Source: Clostridium sp. AT4 (GTDB lineage Bacteria; Bacillota; Clostridia; Lachnospirales; Lachnospiraceae). Taken from it: 64,000 nt of DNA. The position numbers were made by a program, and so were the translations under genes. This document shows, in pieces, positions 36,849-45,575 of the stretch; positions within the stretch are counted from its first letter, which is position 1; the number at the start of each line of letters is the position of its first letter. The notes beneath the pieces are model-generated. The model did no database searches, was not told where the DNA came from, and saw only the letters and a program-made list of their open reading frames with translations. The DNA lies in contig NZ_LN999828.1 in NCBI RefSeq assembly GCF_001517625.2, positions 1,920,661 through 1,984,660 of the forward strand, written 5' to 3'.

Positions 36849-37217
36849 TTAGAAATTCAGACCAGCTTCACGAGCTGCATCTGCTAATGCCTGAATTTTG
36901 CCCTGATATATAAAGCCGCCTCTATCGAAAACAACTTCCGTGATACCTTTTTCAAGGGCTCTCTTTGCGATCACTGTACCAACGTATGCTGCAGCTGCCT
37001 TGTCGTTTGTCTTCTCCAGTTCAGCCTTGATTTCTTTCTCAACTGTGGAAGCAGCAACCAGAGTGTTACCAACCGTATCGTCGATAATTTGAGCATACAT
37101 ATGATTATTACTTCTAAACACTGCCAGACGCGGTCTCTCTGCTGTGCCAGCAAAACGGTTACGCATTCTGTTGTGCTTCTTTACGCGAATTTCGCTTCTT
37201 GACTGTTTGTTAACCAT
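36849..37217 (-). CDS. rplR: 50S ribosomal protein L18
   Basis: A 122-residue uL18 that binds 5S rRNA in the central protuberance. It has the basic N-terminus ([12 protein letters not shown]), [19 protein letters not shown] and the C-terminal [24 protein letters not shown]. Confidence 0.98.
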   Translation of the reverse strand: MVNKQSRSEIRVKKHNRMRNRFAGTAERPRLAVFRSNNHMYAQIIDDTVGNTLVAASTVEKEIKAELEKTNDKAAAAYVGTVIAKRALEKGITEVVFDRGGFIYQGKIQALADAAREAGLNF

Positions 37218-37234
37218 TTTTACACTCTCCTTAA

Positions 37235-37777
37235 TTATTTCTTACCAGTCTTACCAACTTTACGTCTGATAACCTCATCAGCGTACTTGATACCCTTGCC
37301 CTTGTAAGGTTCAGGTCTTCTCTTGTCTCTGATCTCAGCAGCGTACTGGCCAACTTTTTCTTTACTGATACCTTTAACGATGATCTTGTTCTGTCCTTCA
37401 AGAACAGTCTCGATGCCTTCAGGATCTTCCATCTCTACAGGATGAGAATATCCCAGGTTCAGAGTAAGCTTCTTGCCCTGCTTTGCAGCTCTGTAACCAA
37501 CACCATTTACTTCCAGAACCTTCTCATAACCCTCAGTTACACCGTGGATCATGTTGTTGATCAGAGTTCTGGTCAGACCATGTAAGGATTTCATTCTCTT
37601 TAAATCGTTTGGTCTGCTTACGATAATGTGACCTTCCTTCTCCTCGATGGTCATCTCTGGAGCAAGGTCTCTCTCAAGTGTTCCCTTTGGACCCTTTACG
37701 GTCACTTTGTTTCCTTCTGCGATCGTAACAGTTACACCTGCCGGGATCACAACTGGCATTCTACCGATACGTGACAT
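37235..37777 (-). CDS. rplF: 50S ribosomal protein L6
   Basis: A 180-residue uL6 near the GTPase-associated centre. It has two related beta-alpha domains and the C-terminal signature [21 protein letters not shown]. The gap to the upstream rpsH gene is 159 nt, far longer than elsewhere in the spc operon, and holds a structured repeat (37805-37925). Confidence 0.98.
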   Translation of the reverse strand: MSRIGRMPVVIPAGVTVTIAEGNKVTVKGPKGTLERDLAPEMTIEEKEGHIIVSRPNDLKRMKSLHGLTRTLINNMIHGVTEGYEKVLEVNGVGYRAAKQGKKLTLNLGYSHPVEMEDPEGIETVLEGQNKIIVKGISKEKVGQYAAEIRDKRRPEPYKGKGIKYADEVIRRKVGKTGKK

Positions 37778-37804
37778 GCCTATTACCTCCTACTTAAATT
37801 CTCG

Positions 37805-37925
37805 GAGAGACCTTTGCGGTCTCTCTGTTTTCAGTTGCATTGAGCACTTAGCACCTGTCATGTGGGCGCTTACGTGCGAAAGCACTTCGCAGCACTTAGC
37901 GAGGTTTTTAACGAGCTTAGTGCTG
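37805..37925 (-). repeat. Structured repeat element in the rpsH-rplF spacer
   Basis: Three stems: GAGAGACC/GGTCTCTC (37805-37825), GTGC-GAAA-GCAC (37874-37885) and CAGCACT-n-AGC / GCT-n-AGTGCTG (37890-37925). The last has the core CTTAGCGAGGTTTTT then CGAGCTTAG, which recurs at 50066-50100 with different but still complementary closing bases. An element copy inside a ribosomal operon is unusual. Confidence 0.75.
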
Positions 37926-37936
37926 TCGAAGTTTCC

Positions 37937-38338
37937 TTACCAAACGAAAGCCAGAACTTCGCCGCCTACACCAAGTCTGCGTGCTTCCTTATCGGTAATC
38001 ACGCCCTGGTTGGTGGAGAGGATGGCGATACCAAGACCGCCAAGTACTCTTGGAAGCTCCTCCTTGTTTGCGTATACACGCAGACCAGGCTTGGAGATTC
38101 TCTTAATACCGGAAATGATCTTCTCGTTCTTGTCTTTGCCGTACTTTAAGGTGATGCGGATGGTCTGGAAACCGCCGTCCTCTACCATATCGTACTTTGC
38201 AATATATCCTTCATTTACCAGAATGTCAGCAATAGCTAATTTCATCTTGGATGAAGGTACATCTACTGTATCGTGCTTTGCAGTATTTGCATTACGGATT
38301 CTTGTAAGCATATCTGCAATCGGATCGCTCATTGTCAT
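37937..38338 (-). CDS. rpsH: 30S ribosomal protein S8
   Basis: A 133-residue uS8 that binds the central domain of 16S rRNA and commonly represses the spc operon. It starts [18 protein letters not shown] and ends [28 protein letters not shown]. The structured 159-nt spacer follows before rplF. Confidence 0.98.
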   Translation of the reverse strand: MTMSDPIADMLTRIRNANTAKHDTVDVPSSKMKLAIADILVNEGYIAKYDMVEDGGFQTIRITLKYGKDKNEKIISGIKRISKPGLRVYANKEELPRVLGGLGIAILSTNQGVITDKEARRLGVGGEVLAFVW

Positions 38339-38372
38339 TGTTGTGTGCCTCCTTTTCTAAATTCTCTAAAGC

Positions 38373-38558
38373 TTACCAGCTTGCCTTCTTAACACCAGGA
38401 ATCTGACCCTTATAAGCCAGTTCGCGGAAGCAAATTCTGCAGATGCCGTACTTTCTCAGGTAAGCATGTGGACGGCCGCAGATTCTGCAGCGATTGTACT
38501 CTCTGGTAGAGAATTTAGCAGGACGCTGCTGTTTGATCTTCATTGAAGTCTTAGCCAT
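38373..38558 (-). CDS. rpsN: 30S ribosomal protein S14, zinc-binding type (S14p/S14Z)
   Basis: A 61-residue uS14 with CRICGRPH and CRICFREL, two CxxC pairs that hold zinc, marking the C+ form. The family is [20 protein letters not shown]-like at the N-terminus. The short zinc form is the constitutive one in Firmicutes. Confidence 0.97.
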   Translation of the reverse strand: MAKTSMKIKQQRPAKFSTREYNRCRICGRPHAYLRKYGICRICFRELAYKGQIPGVKKASW

Positions 38559-38574
38559 GAAAGTTTCCTCCTAA

Positions 38575-39114
38575 CTATTTTGCAAAAGGCATATTGAATA
38601 ATGTCAAAAGTTCACGAGCTTCCTCGTCTGTCTTAGCAGTGGTAACGAAGATGATATCCATACCTCTTACCTTGTCAACTTTATCGTATTCAATCTCAGG
38701 GAAGATCAGCTGCTCTTTGATACCAAGAGCATAGTTTCCTCTGCCATCAAATGCGTTAGGGTTAACACCTCTGAAGTCACGTACACGAGGCAGTGCCAGG
38801 TTGATCAGACGATCCAGGAATTCATACATTCTCTCGCCGCGAAGAGTAACCTTGCAGCCGATTGCCATGCCTTCACGGATCTTGAAGTTTGCAACAGACT
38901 TCTTAGCCTTTGTTGTTACAGCCTTCTGACCGGAGATGATCTCCAGATCCCGAACTGCGGAATCCAGAACCTTGGCATTTTCCTTAGCTTCGCCTACGCC
39001 CATGTTGATAACGATCTTATCAAGCTTCGGCACCTGCATAACGTTCTTATATCCAAATTTCTTCATCAGAGCGTCTACGAATTCGTTCTGATACTGTTCT
39101 TTTAATCTAGCCAA
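38575..39114 (-). CDS. rplE: 50S ribosomal protein L5
   Basis: A 179-residue uL5 that links 5S rRNA to the 50S and touches P-site tRNA. Landmarks are [27 protein letters not shown] and the [22 protein letters not shown] segment, ending with [20 protein letters not shown]. Confidence 0.98.
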   Translation of the reverse strand: MARLKEQYQNEFVDALMKKFGYKNVMQVPKLDKIVINMGVGEAKENAKVLDSAVRDLEIISGQKAVTTKAKKSVANFKIREGMAIGCKVTLRGERMYEFLDRLINLALPRVRDFRGVNPNAFDGRGNYALGIKEQLIFPEIEYDKVDKVRGMDIIFVTTAKTDEEARELLTLFNMPFAK

Positions 39115-39137
39115 CGTTTTTTTCCTCCTCTCCCGAA

Positions 39138-39452
39138 TTAGTCAACAACCTTGCCAGTCTTCTTAGCTACGCGGACTTTCTTTCCGTCTCTAACCTCGAA
39201 GCCAACTCTGGTTGCCTTGCCGTCAACTACCAGCATTACATTGGAGATATCGATGGGAGCTTCCTGGTTTACGATGCCGCCCTGTGGGTTGGCCGGAGAC
39301 TGCTTTGTATGCTTTGTGATCATATTGCAGCCTTCAACTACAACCTTGTTCTTCTTTGTATCAACAGAGAGTACCTTTCCCTGTTTGTCTTTATCTTTGC
39401 CTGCGATTACAACTACTAAATCGTCTTTCTTGATTTTCTGCACAGTGGACAC
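39138..39452 (-). CDS. rplX: 50S ribosomal protein L24
   Basis: A 104-residue uL24, an assembly initiator that binds the 5' end of 23S rRNA. It has an N-terminal KOW motif ([20 protein letters not shown]) and [12 protein letters not shown] near residue 65-75. It lies 5 nt after rplN. Confidence 0.98.
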   Translation of the reverse strand: MSTVQKIKKDDLVVVIAGKDKDKQGKVLSVDTKKNKVVVEGCNMITKHTKQSPANPQGGIVNQEAPIDISNVMLVVDGKATRVGFEVRDGKKVRVAKKTGKVVD

Positions 39453-39457
39453 CCTCC

Positions 39458-39826
39458 TTATAATACTTCTGGAGCCAGGGAGACAATCTTCATGAACTGC
39501 TTGTCTCTTAATTCTCTGGCTACAGGCCCAAAGATACGAGTTCCTCTTGGAGTCTTGTCATCCTTAATAATTACTGCAGCGTTCTCATCAAACTTGATGT
39601 AGGAACCGTCTTTACGACGAGCGCCCTTAACAGAACGAACAACTACAGCCTTTACAACATCGCCCTTCTTTACAACACCGCCTGGTGTTGCATCTTTAAC
39701 GGAAGCAACGATGATATCGCCGATATTTGCATATCTTCTGGTTGAACCACCCATAACGCGGATGCAGAGAAGTTCCTTTGCACCGGTATTGTCGGCAACC
39801 TTAAGTCTTGTTTCCTGCTGAACCAT
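39458..39826 (-). CDS. rplN: 50S ribosomal protein L14
   Basis: A 122-residue uL14 at the subunit interface, with [40 protein letters not shown] and [20 protein letters not shown]. Its beta-barrel binds IF6/RsfS-like factors in other species. Confidence 0.98.
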   Translation of the reverse strand: MVQQETRLKVADNTGAKELLCIRVMGGSTRRYANIGDIIVASVKDATPGGVVKKGDVVKAVVVRSVKGARRKDGSYIKFDENAAVIIKDDKTPRGTRIFGPVARELRDKQFMKIVSLAPEVL

Positions 39827-39847
39827 ACCTGTTAACTCCTTCCTGAA

Positions 39848-40102
39848 TTATCTTGCTTTCTCGATAATCTCAACAAGTCTCCATCTCTTATCCTTGGACA
39901 GTGGTCTTGTTTCCATTACTTTTACAGTATCACCGATGCCGCACTCATTGTTCTCGTCATGAGCCTTCAGCTTAACGGTTTTCTTAACGATCTTACCGAT
40001 CAGTGGGTGTTTTACGTGGTCCTCGATTGCTACAACGATGGTCTTATCCATCTTGTTGCTTACCACTTTACCGGTACGGGTTTTTCTTAAATTTCTTTCC
40101 AC
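39848..40102 (-). CDS. rpsQ: 30S ribosomal protein S17
   Basis: An 84-residue uS17 (OB fold) beginning [20 protein letters not shown], with [23 protein letters not shown] at the end. I use the GTG at 40102: AAAGGAG lies 8 nt before it. The ATG at 40120 overlaps the rpmC stop and would put the ribosome site inside the coding region. Confidence 0.92.
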   Translation of the reverse strand: MERNLRKTRTGKVVSNKMDKTIVVAIEDHVKHPLIGKIVKKTVKLKAHDENNECGIGDTVKVMETRPLSKDKRWRLVEIIEKAR

Positions 40103-40119
40103 GGTAAGTTCTCCTTTCA

Positions 40120-40323
40120 TTAAGCATTAGCCTTCTCAGTGATAACAGTCTGGATCCGTGCAATATTCTTGCGTACTTCCTTGATCCGGGATGTGTTGTC
40201 TAACTGATTGGTCGCATTCTGGAATCTTAAATTGAACAGTTCCTTCTTCGCAGCTACTAACTCATCATTCAGCTCATTTGCTGACTTATTCTTTAACTCT
40301 TCTACAAATTTATTAGTTTTCAC
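40120..40323 (-). CDS. rpmC: 50S ribosomal protein L29
   Basis: A 67-residue uL29, two long helices beside the tunnel exit: [20 protein letters not shown], then [23 protein letters not shown] choose the GTG at 40323 for family length; another GTG at 40332 would add three residues. Its 5' end overlaps rplP. Confidence 0.9.
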   Translation of the reverse strand: MKTNKFVEELKNKSANELNDELVAAKKELFNLRFQNATNQLDNTSRIKEVRKNIARIQTVITEKANA

Positions 40324-40750
40324 TGTTATCACCGCCTTCTAAATCTGCTTTAGAAACAATCTTACACTTGCATGGCAGCTTGTGCATAGCAAGACGAAGT
40401 GCTTCTCTGGCTGTTTCCTCTGGTACACCAGCGATCTCAAATAATACGCGGCCTGGCTTTACAACTGCTACCCAGTACTCCAGAGCGCCCTTACCGGAAC
40501 CCATACGGGTTTCTGCTGGCTTTGCTGTTACAGGTTTATCGGGGAAGATCTTGATCCAAACCTTACCGCCACGCTTGATGTAACGTGTCATGGCAACTCG
40601 GGCTGCCTCGATCTGGTTTGACTTGATCCAACATGGTTCAGTAGCGACTAAACCGTACTCACCGTTAGAGATCGTATTACCTCTTAATGCCTTACCGGCC
40701 ATAGATCCACGGAACTGTTTACGACGCTTTACTCTCTTAGGCATTAACAT
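40313..40750 (-). CDS. rplP: 50S ribosomal protein L16
   Basis: A 145-residue uL16 that contacts tRNA in the A site. It starts [17 protein letters not shown] and has [22 protein letters not shown], a segment whose arginine is hydroxylated in some bacteria. The start overlaps the rpsC stop (TAATG); the 3' end overlaps rpmC. Confidence 0.97.
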   Translation of the reverse strand: MLMPKRVKRRKQFRGSMAGKALRGNTISNGEYGLVATEPCWIKSNQIEAARVAMTRYIKRGGKVWIKIFPDKPVTAKPAETRMGSGKGALEYWVAVVKPGRVLFEIAGVPEETAREALRLAMHKLPCKCKIVSKADLEGGDNSEN

Positions 40751-41406
40751 TATTTATCGCTCCCTTCCTTGTTTCCTTTAGTAGGAAGTACCTCGCCTTT
40801 GTAGATCCATACCTTAACGCCAATCTTGCCGTAGGTGGTATCTGCTTCTGCGAAACCATAGTCAATATCTGCTCTTAATGTCTGAAGCGGGATAGTACCC
40901 TCGCTGTAGAACTCTGTACGTGCCATATCAGCGCCGCCCAGACGGCCTGCAACAGCAGTCTTAATACCCTTAACGCCAGCCTTCATGGTTCTGCCCATGG
41001 TGGACTTCATAGCACGACGGAAGGAAACACGGTTCTCCAGCTGCTGTGCAATAGACTCTGCAACCAGCTGAGCATCTCTGTCCGGTCTCTTGATTTCTTT
41101 GATGTCTACAAACAGCTTCTTAGAAGTCATCTTCTGAACTTCTGCCTTCAGCTTCTCAATCTCAGAACCGCCCTTACCGATAACTACGCCTGGCTTAGCA
41201 GTGTAGATGATAACCTTTACACGATCAGATGCGCGCTCAATTTCGATCTTGGAAACACCGGAATTCTTTAATCTGTTCTTTAAGAACTTTCTGATATCAT
41301 AGTCTTCAACCAGGCAGTCTGCAAAATCAGCTTCTGCATACCATCTGGAATCCCAGTCTTTAATAACACCGACTCTTAAGCCGTGTGGATTAACTTTCTG
41401 TCCCAT
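40750..41406 (-). CDS. rpsC: 30S ribosomal protein S3
   Basis: A 218-residue uS3 at the mRNA entry tunnel. The N-terminal KH domain has the [10 protein letters not shown] loop, and the C-terminal domain has [17 protein letters not shown]-like [19 protein letters not shown] and [13 protein letters not shown]. It follows rplV by 9 nt. Confidence 0.98.
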   Translation of the reverse strand: MGQKVNPHGLRVGVIKDWDSRWYAEADFADCLVEDYDIRKFLKNRLKNSGVSKIEIERASDRVKVIIYTAKPGVVIGKGGSEIEKLKAEVQKMTSKKLFVDIKEIKRPDRDAQLVAESIAQQLENRVSFRRAMKSTMGRTMKAGVKGIKTAVAGRLGGADMARTEFYSEGTIPLQTLRADIDYGFAEADTTYGKIGVKVWIYKGEVLPTKGNKEGSDK

Positions 41407-41415
41407 ATTTGCCTC

Positions 41416-41802
41416 CTATCTTTCATTGAGAACTACAGTGATGTGGCTCATTCTCTTCTCGATTCTGTAAGCGCGGCCCTGAGCTCTCGGTCTAACTCTC
41501 TTCATAGTTGGTCCCTGGTTTGCGTAGCACTCTTCTACGTACAGTTTTGCGGGATCCATGTTGTTATTGTTCTCAGCGTTTGCTGCAGCTGATTCCAGTA
41601 ACTTCTTAACTAAGCTGGAAGCATATCTGGGATTATATGTTACAATACCAAGTGCGGTCTGTAAATCTTTGCCTCTAATGGCATCTAATACAAAGCAAGC
41701 CTTCTGGACAGATACTCTAGCGTAAGACAGTGTTGCGCTGGGTCTGTTGTCCTTCTGAGCATTTCTTTCTCTCTTGATTTGGGATCTATGTCCTTTTGCC
41801 AT
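41416..41802 (-). CDS. rplV: 50S ribosomal protein L22, N-terminally extended
   Basis: A 128-residue uL22 whose beta-hairpin lines the exit tunnel. The conserved part starts near residue 25 (ATLSYARVSVQKACFVLDAIRGK) and ends with VRPRAQGRAYRIEKRMSHITVVL, the loop where macrolide-resistance changes occur. The extra basic N-terminus of about 18 residues (GHRSQIKRERNAQKDNR) is longer than in Bacillus. Confidence 0.97.
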   Translation of the reverse strand: MAKGHRSQIKRERNAQKDNRPSATLSYARVSVQKACFVLDAIRGKDLQTALGIVTYNPRYASSLVKKLLESAAANAENNNNMDPAKLYVEECYANQGPTMKRVRPRAQGRAYRIEKRMSHITVVLNER

Positions 41803-41835
41803 TGGTAAAAACCTCCTTTCAATCTTACCCGTGGA

Positions 41836-42120
41836 TTACTTTCTAACGCCGGACTTCTTCTCGTCTTTACCGTGGCCTCTGTAGGTTCTGGTTGCTACGA
41901 ACTCACCCAGTTTGTGTCCTACCATATCCTCAGTAACGTATACCGGAACGTGCTTTCTTCCGTCATGAACGGCGATTGTGTGACCAACCATCTGCGGGAA
42001 GATTGTTGAACGGCGGGACCAGGTCTTGATTACCTGCTTCTGTCCTGCTGCATTCATAGCGTCTACTTTCTTTAACAGATGCGCATCTGCAAATGGTCCT
42101 TTTTTCAGTGAACGAGCCAT
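41836..42120 (-). CDS. rpsS: 30S ribosomal protein S19
   Basis: A 94-residue uS19 of the 30S head, partner of S13: [20 protein letters not shown] then [36 protein letters not shown]. 19 nt separate it from rplB. Confidence 0.98.
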   Translation of the reverse strand: MARSLKKGPFADAHLLKKVDAMNAAGQKQVIKTWSRRSTIFPQMVGHTIAVHDGRKHVPVYVTEDMVGHKLGEFVATRTYRGHGKDEKKSGVRK

Positions 42121-42139
42121 GTGTTCTTAACCTCCTTAA

Positions 42140-42985
42140 TTATTTGATGGTTTTGCCATCACGTCTTCTTACGATCAACTTATTAGACTGCTTGTTCTTC
42201 TTTCTGGTCTTCAGACCCAGAGCAGGCTTGCCCCATGGTGTGCATGGACCTGGACGGCCGATACCGGTCTTGCCCTCACCACCACCGTGTGGATGATCGT
42301 TGGGGTTCATTACGGAACCGCGAACGGTAGGTCTGATACCCATGTGACGTTTTCTACCAGCTTTACCAATGTTGATCAGGGAGTGTTCGCCATTGCCAAC
42401 AACACCGATTGTTGCGCGGCAGATGATCGGAACCATTCTCATTTCACCGGAAGGTAAACGTAAGGTTGCGTACTTGCCTTCCTTAGCCATCAGCTGTGCG
42501 GAATTTCCTGCGGAACGAACCAGCTGGCCGCCCTTGCCAGGATATAACTCAATATTGTGTACCTGTGTACCTACAGGAATGTGATACAGAGGCATGCAGT
42601 TACCAACCTTAGCTTCTGCATGGTCGCCGCTCATAACCTTCATTCCGTCAGTTAAGCCCTGAGGAGCGAGGATATAGGACTTTGTACCATCTGCATAGCA
42701 GATCAGTGCGATGTTAGCGCTTCTGTTAGGATCGTACTCGATGCCGATAACAGTTGCGGGGATTCCATCCTTGCTGTTTCTCTTAAAGTCGATGATTCTA
42801 TATTTTCTTCTGCTGCCGCCGCCTCTGTGACGAACAGTGATTTTACCCTGATTGTTACGACCAGCGTTCTTGTCCAGAGATACTACCAGAGACTTCTCTG
42901 GAGTCTTCTTTGTGATTTCCTTGAAATCAGAACCGGTCATATGTCTTCTGGAAGGTGTATAAGCATTATACTTCTTAATTCCCAT
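42140..42985 (-). CDS. rplB: 50S ribosomal protein L2
   Basis: A 281-residue uL2, essential near the peptidyl transferase centre. It has the [16 protein letters not shown] segment and the C-terminal [16 protein letters not shown] that includes the conserved histidine, followed by the [17 protein letters not shown] tail. Confidence 0.98.
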   Translation of the reverse strand: MGIKKYNAYTPSRRHMTGSDFKEITKKTPEKSLVVSLDKNAGRNNQGKITVRHRGGGSRRKYRIIDFKRNSKDGIPATVIGIEYDPNRSANIALICYADGTKSYILAPQGLTDGMKVMSGDHAEAKVGNCMPLYHIPVGTQVHNIELYPGKGGQLVRSAGNSAQLMAKEGKYATLRLPSGEMRMVPIICRATIGVVGNGEHSLINIGKAGRKRHMGIRPTVRGSVMNPNDHPHGGGEGKTGIGRPGPCTPWGKPALGLKTRKKNKQSNKLIVRRRDGKTIK

Positions 42986-43043
42986 GACATTGTACTCCTT
43001 TTCAAATTCTTTTCACGGTTTTAACAGCCGTATAAGTTCTCCG

Positions 43044-43060
43044 GCCGGGGCAGGCCCGGC
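43044..43060 (-). other. G/C-rich hairpin in the rplW-rplB spacer
   Basis: GCCGGG (43044-43049) pairs with CCCGGC (43055-43060) across a 5-nt loop in the 98-nt gap between rplW and rplB. There is no U-tract. Role unknown. Confidence 0.5.
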
Positions 43061-43083
43061 GGGTGATATTGATGGACTTTTTA

Positions 43084-43383
43084 TTACAGTCCCTGGAAGA
43101 TCTCGATCTCCTTGCTGTCCTCAGTCAGCTTAACGATAGCCTTCTTGGTAGCAGCAGTCTTTCCGAAAGTCATTCCTCTTCTCTTTGTCTTACCTTCGCT
43201 GTTCATGGTGTTTACGGAAGCAACCTTGGTGCCCGGGAACATCTTCTCAACAGCTTCTTTGATCATAGACTTGTTAGCGTCTACGTGTACCATGAATGTG
43301 TACTTCTTCTCACCCATGGCGTTCATGCTCTTCTCGGTGATAACCGGCTTTAAAATGACGTCATAGTACTTGATATCTGCCAT
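43084..43383 (-). CDS. rplW: 50S ribosomal protein L23
   Basis: A 99-residue uL23 at the tunnel exit, where trigger factor and SRP dock. It has [15 protein letters not shown] and [17 protein letters not shown]. The rplD stop overlaps its ATG (TAATG). A 98-nt spacer with a hairpin follows before rplB. Confidence 0.98.
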   Translation of the reverse strand: MADIKYYDVILKPVITEKSMNAMGEKKYTFMVHVDANKSMIKEAVEKMFPGTKVASVNTMNSEGKTKRRGMTFGKTAATKKAIVKLTEDSKEIEIFQGL

Positions 43384-44003
43384 TATGCGTACACCTCCTC
43401 GATGGATGCAACAGCTGCCTTAGTAGCAACTAAAGTGTTGTACTTCAGAATGTCGTATACGTTGATGGTTCCAACCTGAGCTGTCTTTACATCAGCAATG
43501 TTTCTAGCGGATAATACAGTGTTCTGATCGTTGTCAGCCAGAACTACCAGAGCCTTGGAAACATTTAAGTTGTTCATAACATTCTTGAAGTTCTTTGTCT
43601 TGATCTCGTCAAATTTTAACTCATCAACTACGATGAACTTGCCAGCCTGAACACGGCTTGTCAGAGCAGACTTAAGAGCAGCTCTCTTCTCCTTCTTGTT
43701 CAGGGTGATGGTGTAATCTCTTGGTGTCGGTGCGAATACTACGCCGCCGCCTGTCCACTGGGGAGCTCTTGTGGATCCCTGTCTTGCATGACCGGTTCCC
43801 TTCTGTCTCCAGGGCTTTCTTCCGCCGCCGGAAACCTCAGAACGTGTCTTTGCCTTCTGTGTTCCCTGACGCTTATTAGCAAGCTGTGCAACAACTGCAA
43901 GATGTACCAGGTGCTCGTTTACTTCTACGCCGAACACTGCATCGTTCAGTTCTAATGTGCCAACTTCCTTACCTTCCATATTGTAAACAGATACGTTTGC
44001 CAT
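43383..44003 (-). CDS. rplD: 50S ribosomal protein L4
   Basis: A 206-residue uL4. The extended loop ([32 protein letters not shown]) reaches the exit tunnel, and the globular part has the usual [18 protein letters not shown]4 often represses its own S10 operon by binding the leader, so the structures at 44700-44791 and 45207-45310 are candidate targets. Confidence 0.98.
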   Translation of the reverse strand: MANVSVYNMEGKEVGTLELNDAVFGVEVNEHLVHLAVVAQLANKRQGTQKAKTRSEVSGGGRKPWRQKGTGHARQGSTRAPQWTGGGVVFAPTPRDYTITLNKKEKRAALKSALTSRVQAGKFIVVDELKFDEIKTKNFKNVMNNLNVSKALVVLADNDQNTVLSARNIADVKTAQVGTINVYDILKYNTLVATKAAVASIEEVYA

Positions 44004-44031
44004 CTGTGAATTCCTCCTTTCCTATAAAAGC

Positions 44032-44667
44032 TTACCTTTCAACCTTAACGGCTTCCCTTACAGTAACCAGGCACTTCTTTGGTCCTGGAACTGCACCCTT
44101 AACCAGAATCAGGTTGTTCTCGGCATCAATCTTAACTACCTCAAGATTCTGAACAGTGATCTGCTTGTTGCCCATCTGTCCAGGCATTCCCTTGCCCTTG
44201 AATACGCGGCCTGGGGTGGTAGCGGAACCATTGGAACCCTGATGACGATGGAACTTGGAACCATGAGCCATAGGTCCTCTGTGCTGTCCATGTCTCTTGA
44301 TCGCGCCCTGGAAGCCTTTACCCTTGGAAATAGCGGTTGCATCGATCTTATCGCCTGCTGCGAAGATGTCTGCCTTAATCTCATCCTTTACGGAATACTC
44401 TTCCGCATTCTCTAATCTGAACTCTCTTACATATCTCTTGTAAGATACGCCGGCCTTATCAAAGTGGCCCTTTACTGGCTTGCTGACTAATTTCTCTCTC
44501 TTGTCAACAAAACCAACCTGTACTGCTTTGTAACCGTCATTCTCTTCTGTCTTAACCTGTGTTACTACACAAGGGCCAGCCTGAAGTACGGTTACCGGAA
44601 CTAATGCACCATTTTCATTGAAGATCTGGGTCATTCCGACTTTTGTTGCTAAAATCGCTTTCTTCAT
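44032..44667 (-). CDS. rplC: 50S ribosomal protein L3
   Basis: A 211-residue uL3, an early assembly protein near the peptidyl transferase centre. It has [41 protein letters not shown] and the GKGMPGQMG finger. AGGAGGTAAGACA precedes the ATG. It comes after a 181-nt structured spacer from rpsJ. Confidence 0.98.
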   Translation of the reverse strand: MKKAILATKVGMTQIFNENGALVPVTVLQAGPCVVTQVKTEENDGYKAVQVGFVDKREKLVSKPVKGHFDKAGVSYKRYVREFRLENAEEYSVKDEIKADIFAAGDKIDATAISKGKGFQGAIKRHGQHRGPMAHGSKFHRHQGSNGSATTPGRVFKGKGMPGQMGNKQITVQNLEVVKIDAENNLILVKGAVPGPKKCLVTVREAVKVER

Positions 44668-44699
44668 TGTCTTACCTCCTGTTTTCTTGATCTACAGCG

Positions 44700-44791
44700 G
44701 AATGCTTTCGCATTCATCCTAGAACAGTCTGATATAGGTGGAACACTATGAACCGTTTCCGGTATGTTGATTCCTACAGGAATGTAGTGTT
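44700..44791 (-). ncRNA. Candidate structured RNA between rpsJ and rplC
   Basis: In the mRNA sense, AACACTA (44785-44791) pairs with TAGTGTT (44742-44748) and encloses two hairpins: ATTCC-TGTA-GGAAT (44770-44783) and ACCG-GAAA-CGGT (44752-44763, a GNRA tetraloop). A further GAATGC-GAAA-GCATTC hairpin is at 44700-44715. Together they form a compact three-way junction plus a GNRA hairpin just before the rplC ribosome site. I know no named element with this form at this place; autoregulation by L3 or L4 is a guess. Confidence 0.6.
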
Positions 44792-44848
44792 GCTTTTATA
44801 TAAAACCCTTCAGGATATAAACTAATTTAATTCGCTCGCTCCGGTTGA

Positions 44849-45166
44849 TTATTTGGTCTTCATCTTGATGTCGATGAATACGCCAGCGGGCATTTCCAGT
44901 CTGGACAGTGCATCTACTGTCTTCTGGCTTGGAGCAGTGATGTCGATGAGTCTCTTGTGAGTTCTCTGCTCAAACTGCTCTCTGGAATCTTTGTACTTAT
45001 GAACCGCACGCAGAATGGTTACAACCTCTTTCTTAGTTGGTAACGGCACCGGTCCGCTCACCTGAGATCCTGTCTTTTTTACTGTCTCGATGATCTTTCC
45101 AGCGGACTGATCTACTAACTGATGATCATAAGCTTTTAATGTGATTCTCATTACTTGACTTGCCAT
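44849..45166 (-). CDS. rpsJ: 30S ribosomal protein S10
   Basis: A 105-residue uS10 (NusE), which also joins antitermination complexes. From 45166 it reads [20 protein letters not shown] and ends [20 protein letters not shown] lies 11 nt before this ATG, and the reading frame further upstream is leader RNA, not protein. It is the first gene of the ribosomal cluster. Confidence 0.97.
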   Translation of the reverse strand: MASQVMRITLKAYDHQLVDQSAGKIIETVKKTGSQVSGPVPLPTKKEVVTILRAVHKYKDSREQFEQRTHKRLIDITAPSQKTVDALSRLEMPAGVFIDIKMKTK

Positions 45167-45206
45167 AAAAAAAGTCGCCTCCTTTTCGCACTTTATAAAC
45201 CAAGTA

Positions 45207-45310
45207 CGACAAGCGGTGACTGTACACGTTTCCGTGTGTGTCCTCACGGAACCCCACACTGATTCTGCTCTCTTTGCTGCAGTTTCTTTAATTGGTACAG
45301 TGACTTGTCG
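45207..45310 (-). promoter_or_regulatory. Structured leader of rpsJ (candidate S10 leader)
   Basis: The segments at 45295-45310 and 45207-45225 pair in the transcript (CGACAAGTCACTGTAC with GTACAGTCACCGCTTGTCG) and close a loop of about 70 nt that holds further hairpins. The leader is about 235 nt from promoter to ATG. Its position fits an L4-responsive S10 leader, but identity with a known class is not shown. Confidence 0.6.
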
Positions 45311-45403
45311 CCAGTTTCCTAACTTGACATTCGCTCCACGGAAAACCTGCCTTATGGTGGGCAGCAACCTCTCGCTTCTTTGCTATCATGTCACAGCTTT
45401 TCA

Positions 45404-45432
45404 AGGATAGCATATGTTTACAGGAAATGCAA
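45404..45432 (-). promoter_or_regulatory. Promoter of the rpsJ ribosomal cluster
   Basis: Minus-strand TTGCAT (45427-45432) and TATCCT (45404-45409), spacer 17 bp, about 240 bp before rpsJ. The CTTGCATTTCC around its -35 is repeated at the rpmJ promoter. Confidence 0.7.
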
Positions 45433-45480
45433 GTACTTTTTTAATTTTTTTTAAATTTCCCCCAGACGGGGAAACAGCTG

Positions 45481-45547
45481 AAAAAACTCCCTTTCTGAAG
45501 GATCCCAGCTTCATCCCGGATCTTCTGTCCTATCAGAAAAGGAGTTT
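45481..45547 (-). terminator. Terminator after the 456-residue repeat protein
   Basis: A branched hairpin closed by AAACTCC (45484-45490) / GGAGTTT (45541-45547) with TTCTGA/TCAGAA inside, followed on the minus strand by TTTTTTCAG. Confidence 0.75.
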
Positions 45548-45575
45548 CTTCTATAATAATACGTTCTCTTTAAAA

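Noticed and set aside
37805-37925. A CRISPR-like array in the rpsH-rplF spacer, from the repeated AGCACTTAGC words
   Set aside because: The words are arms of hairpins, not evenly spaced repeats with spacers, and no cas gene is in the window.
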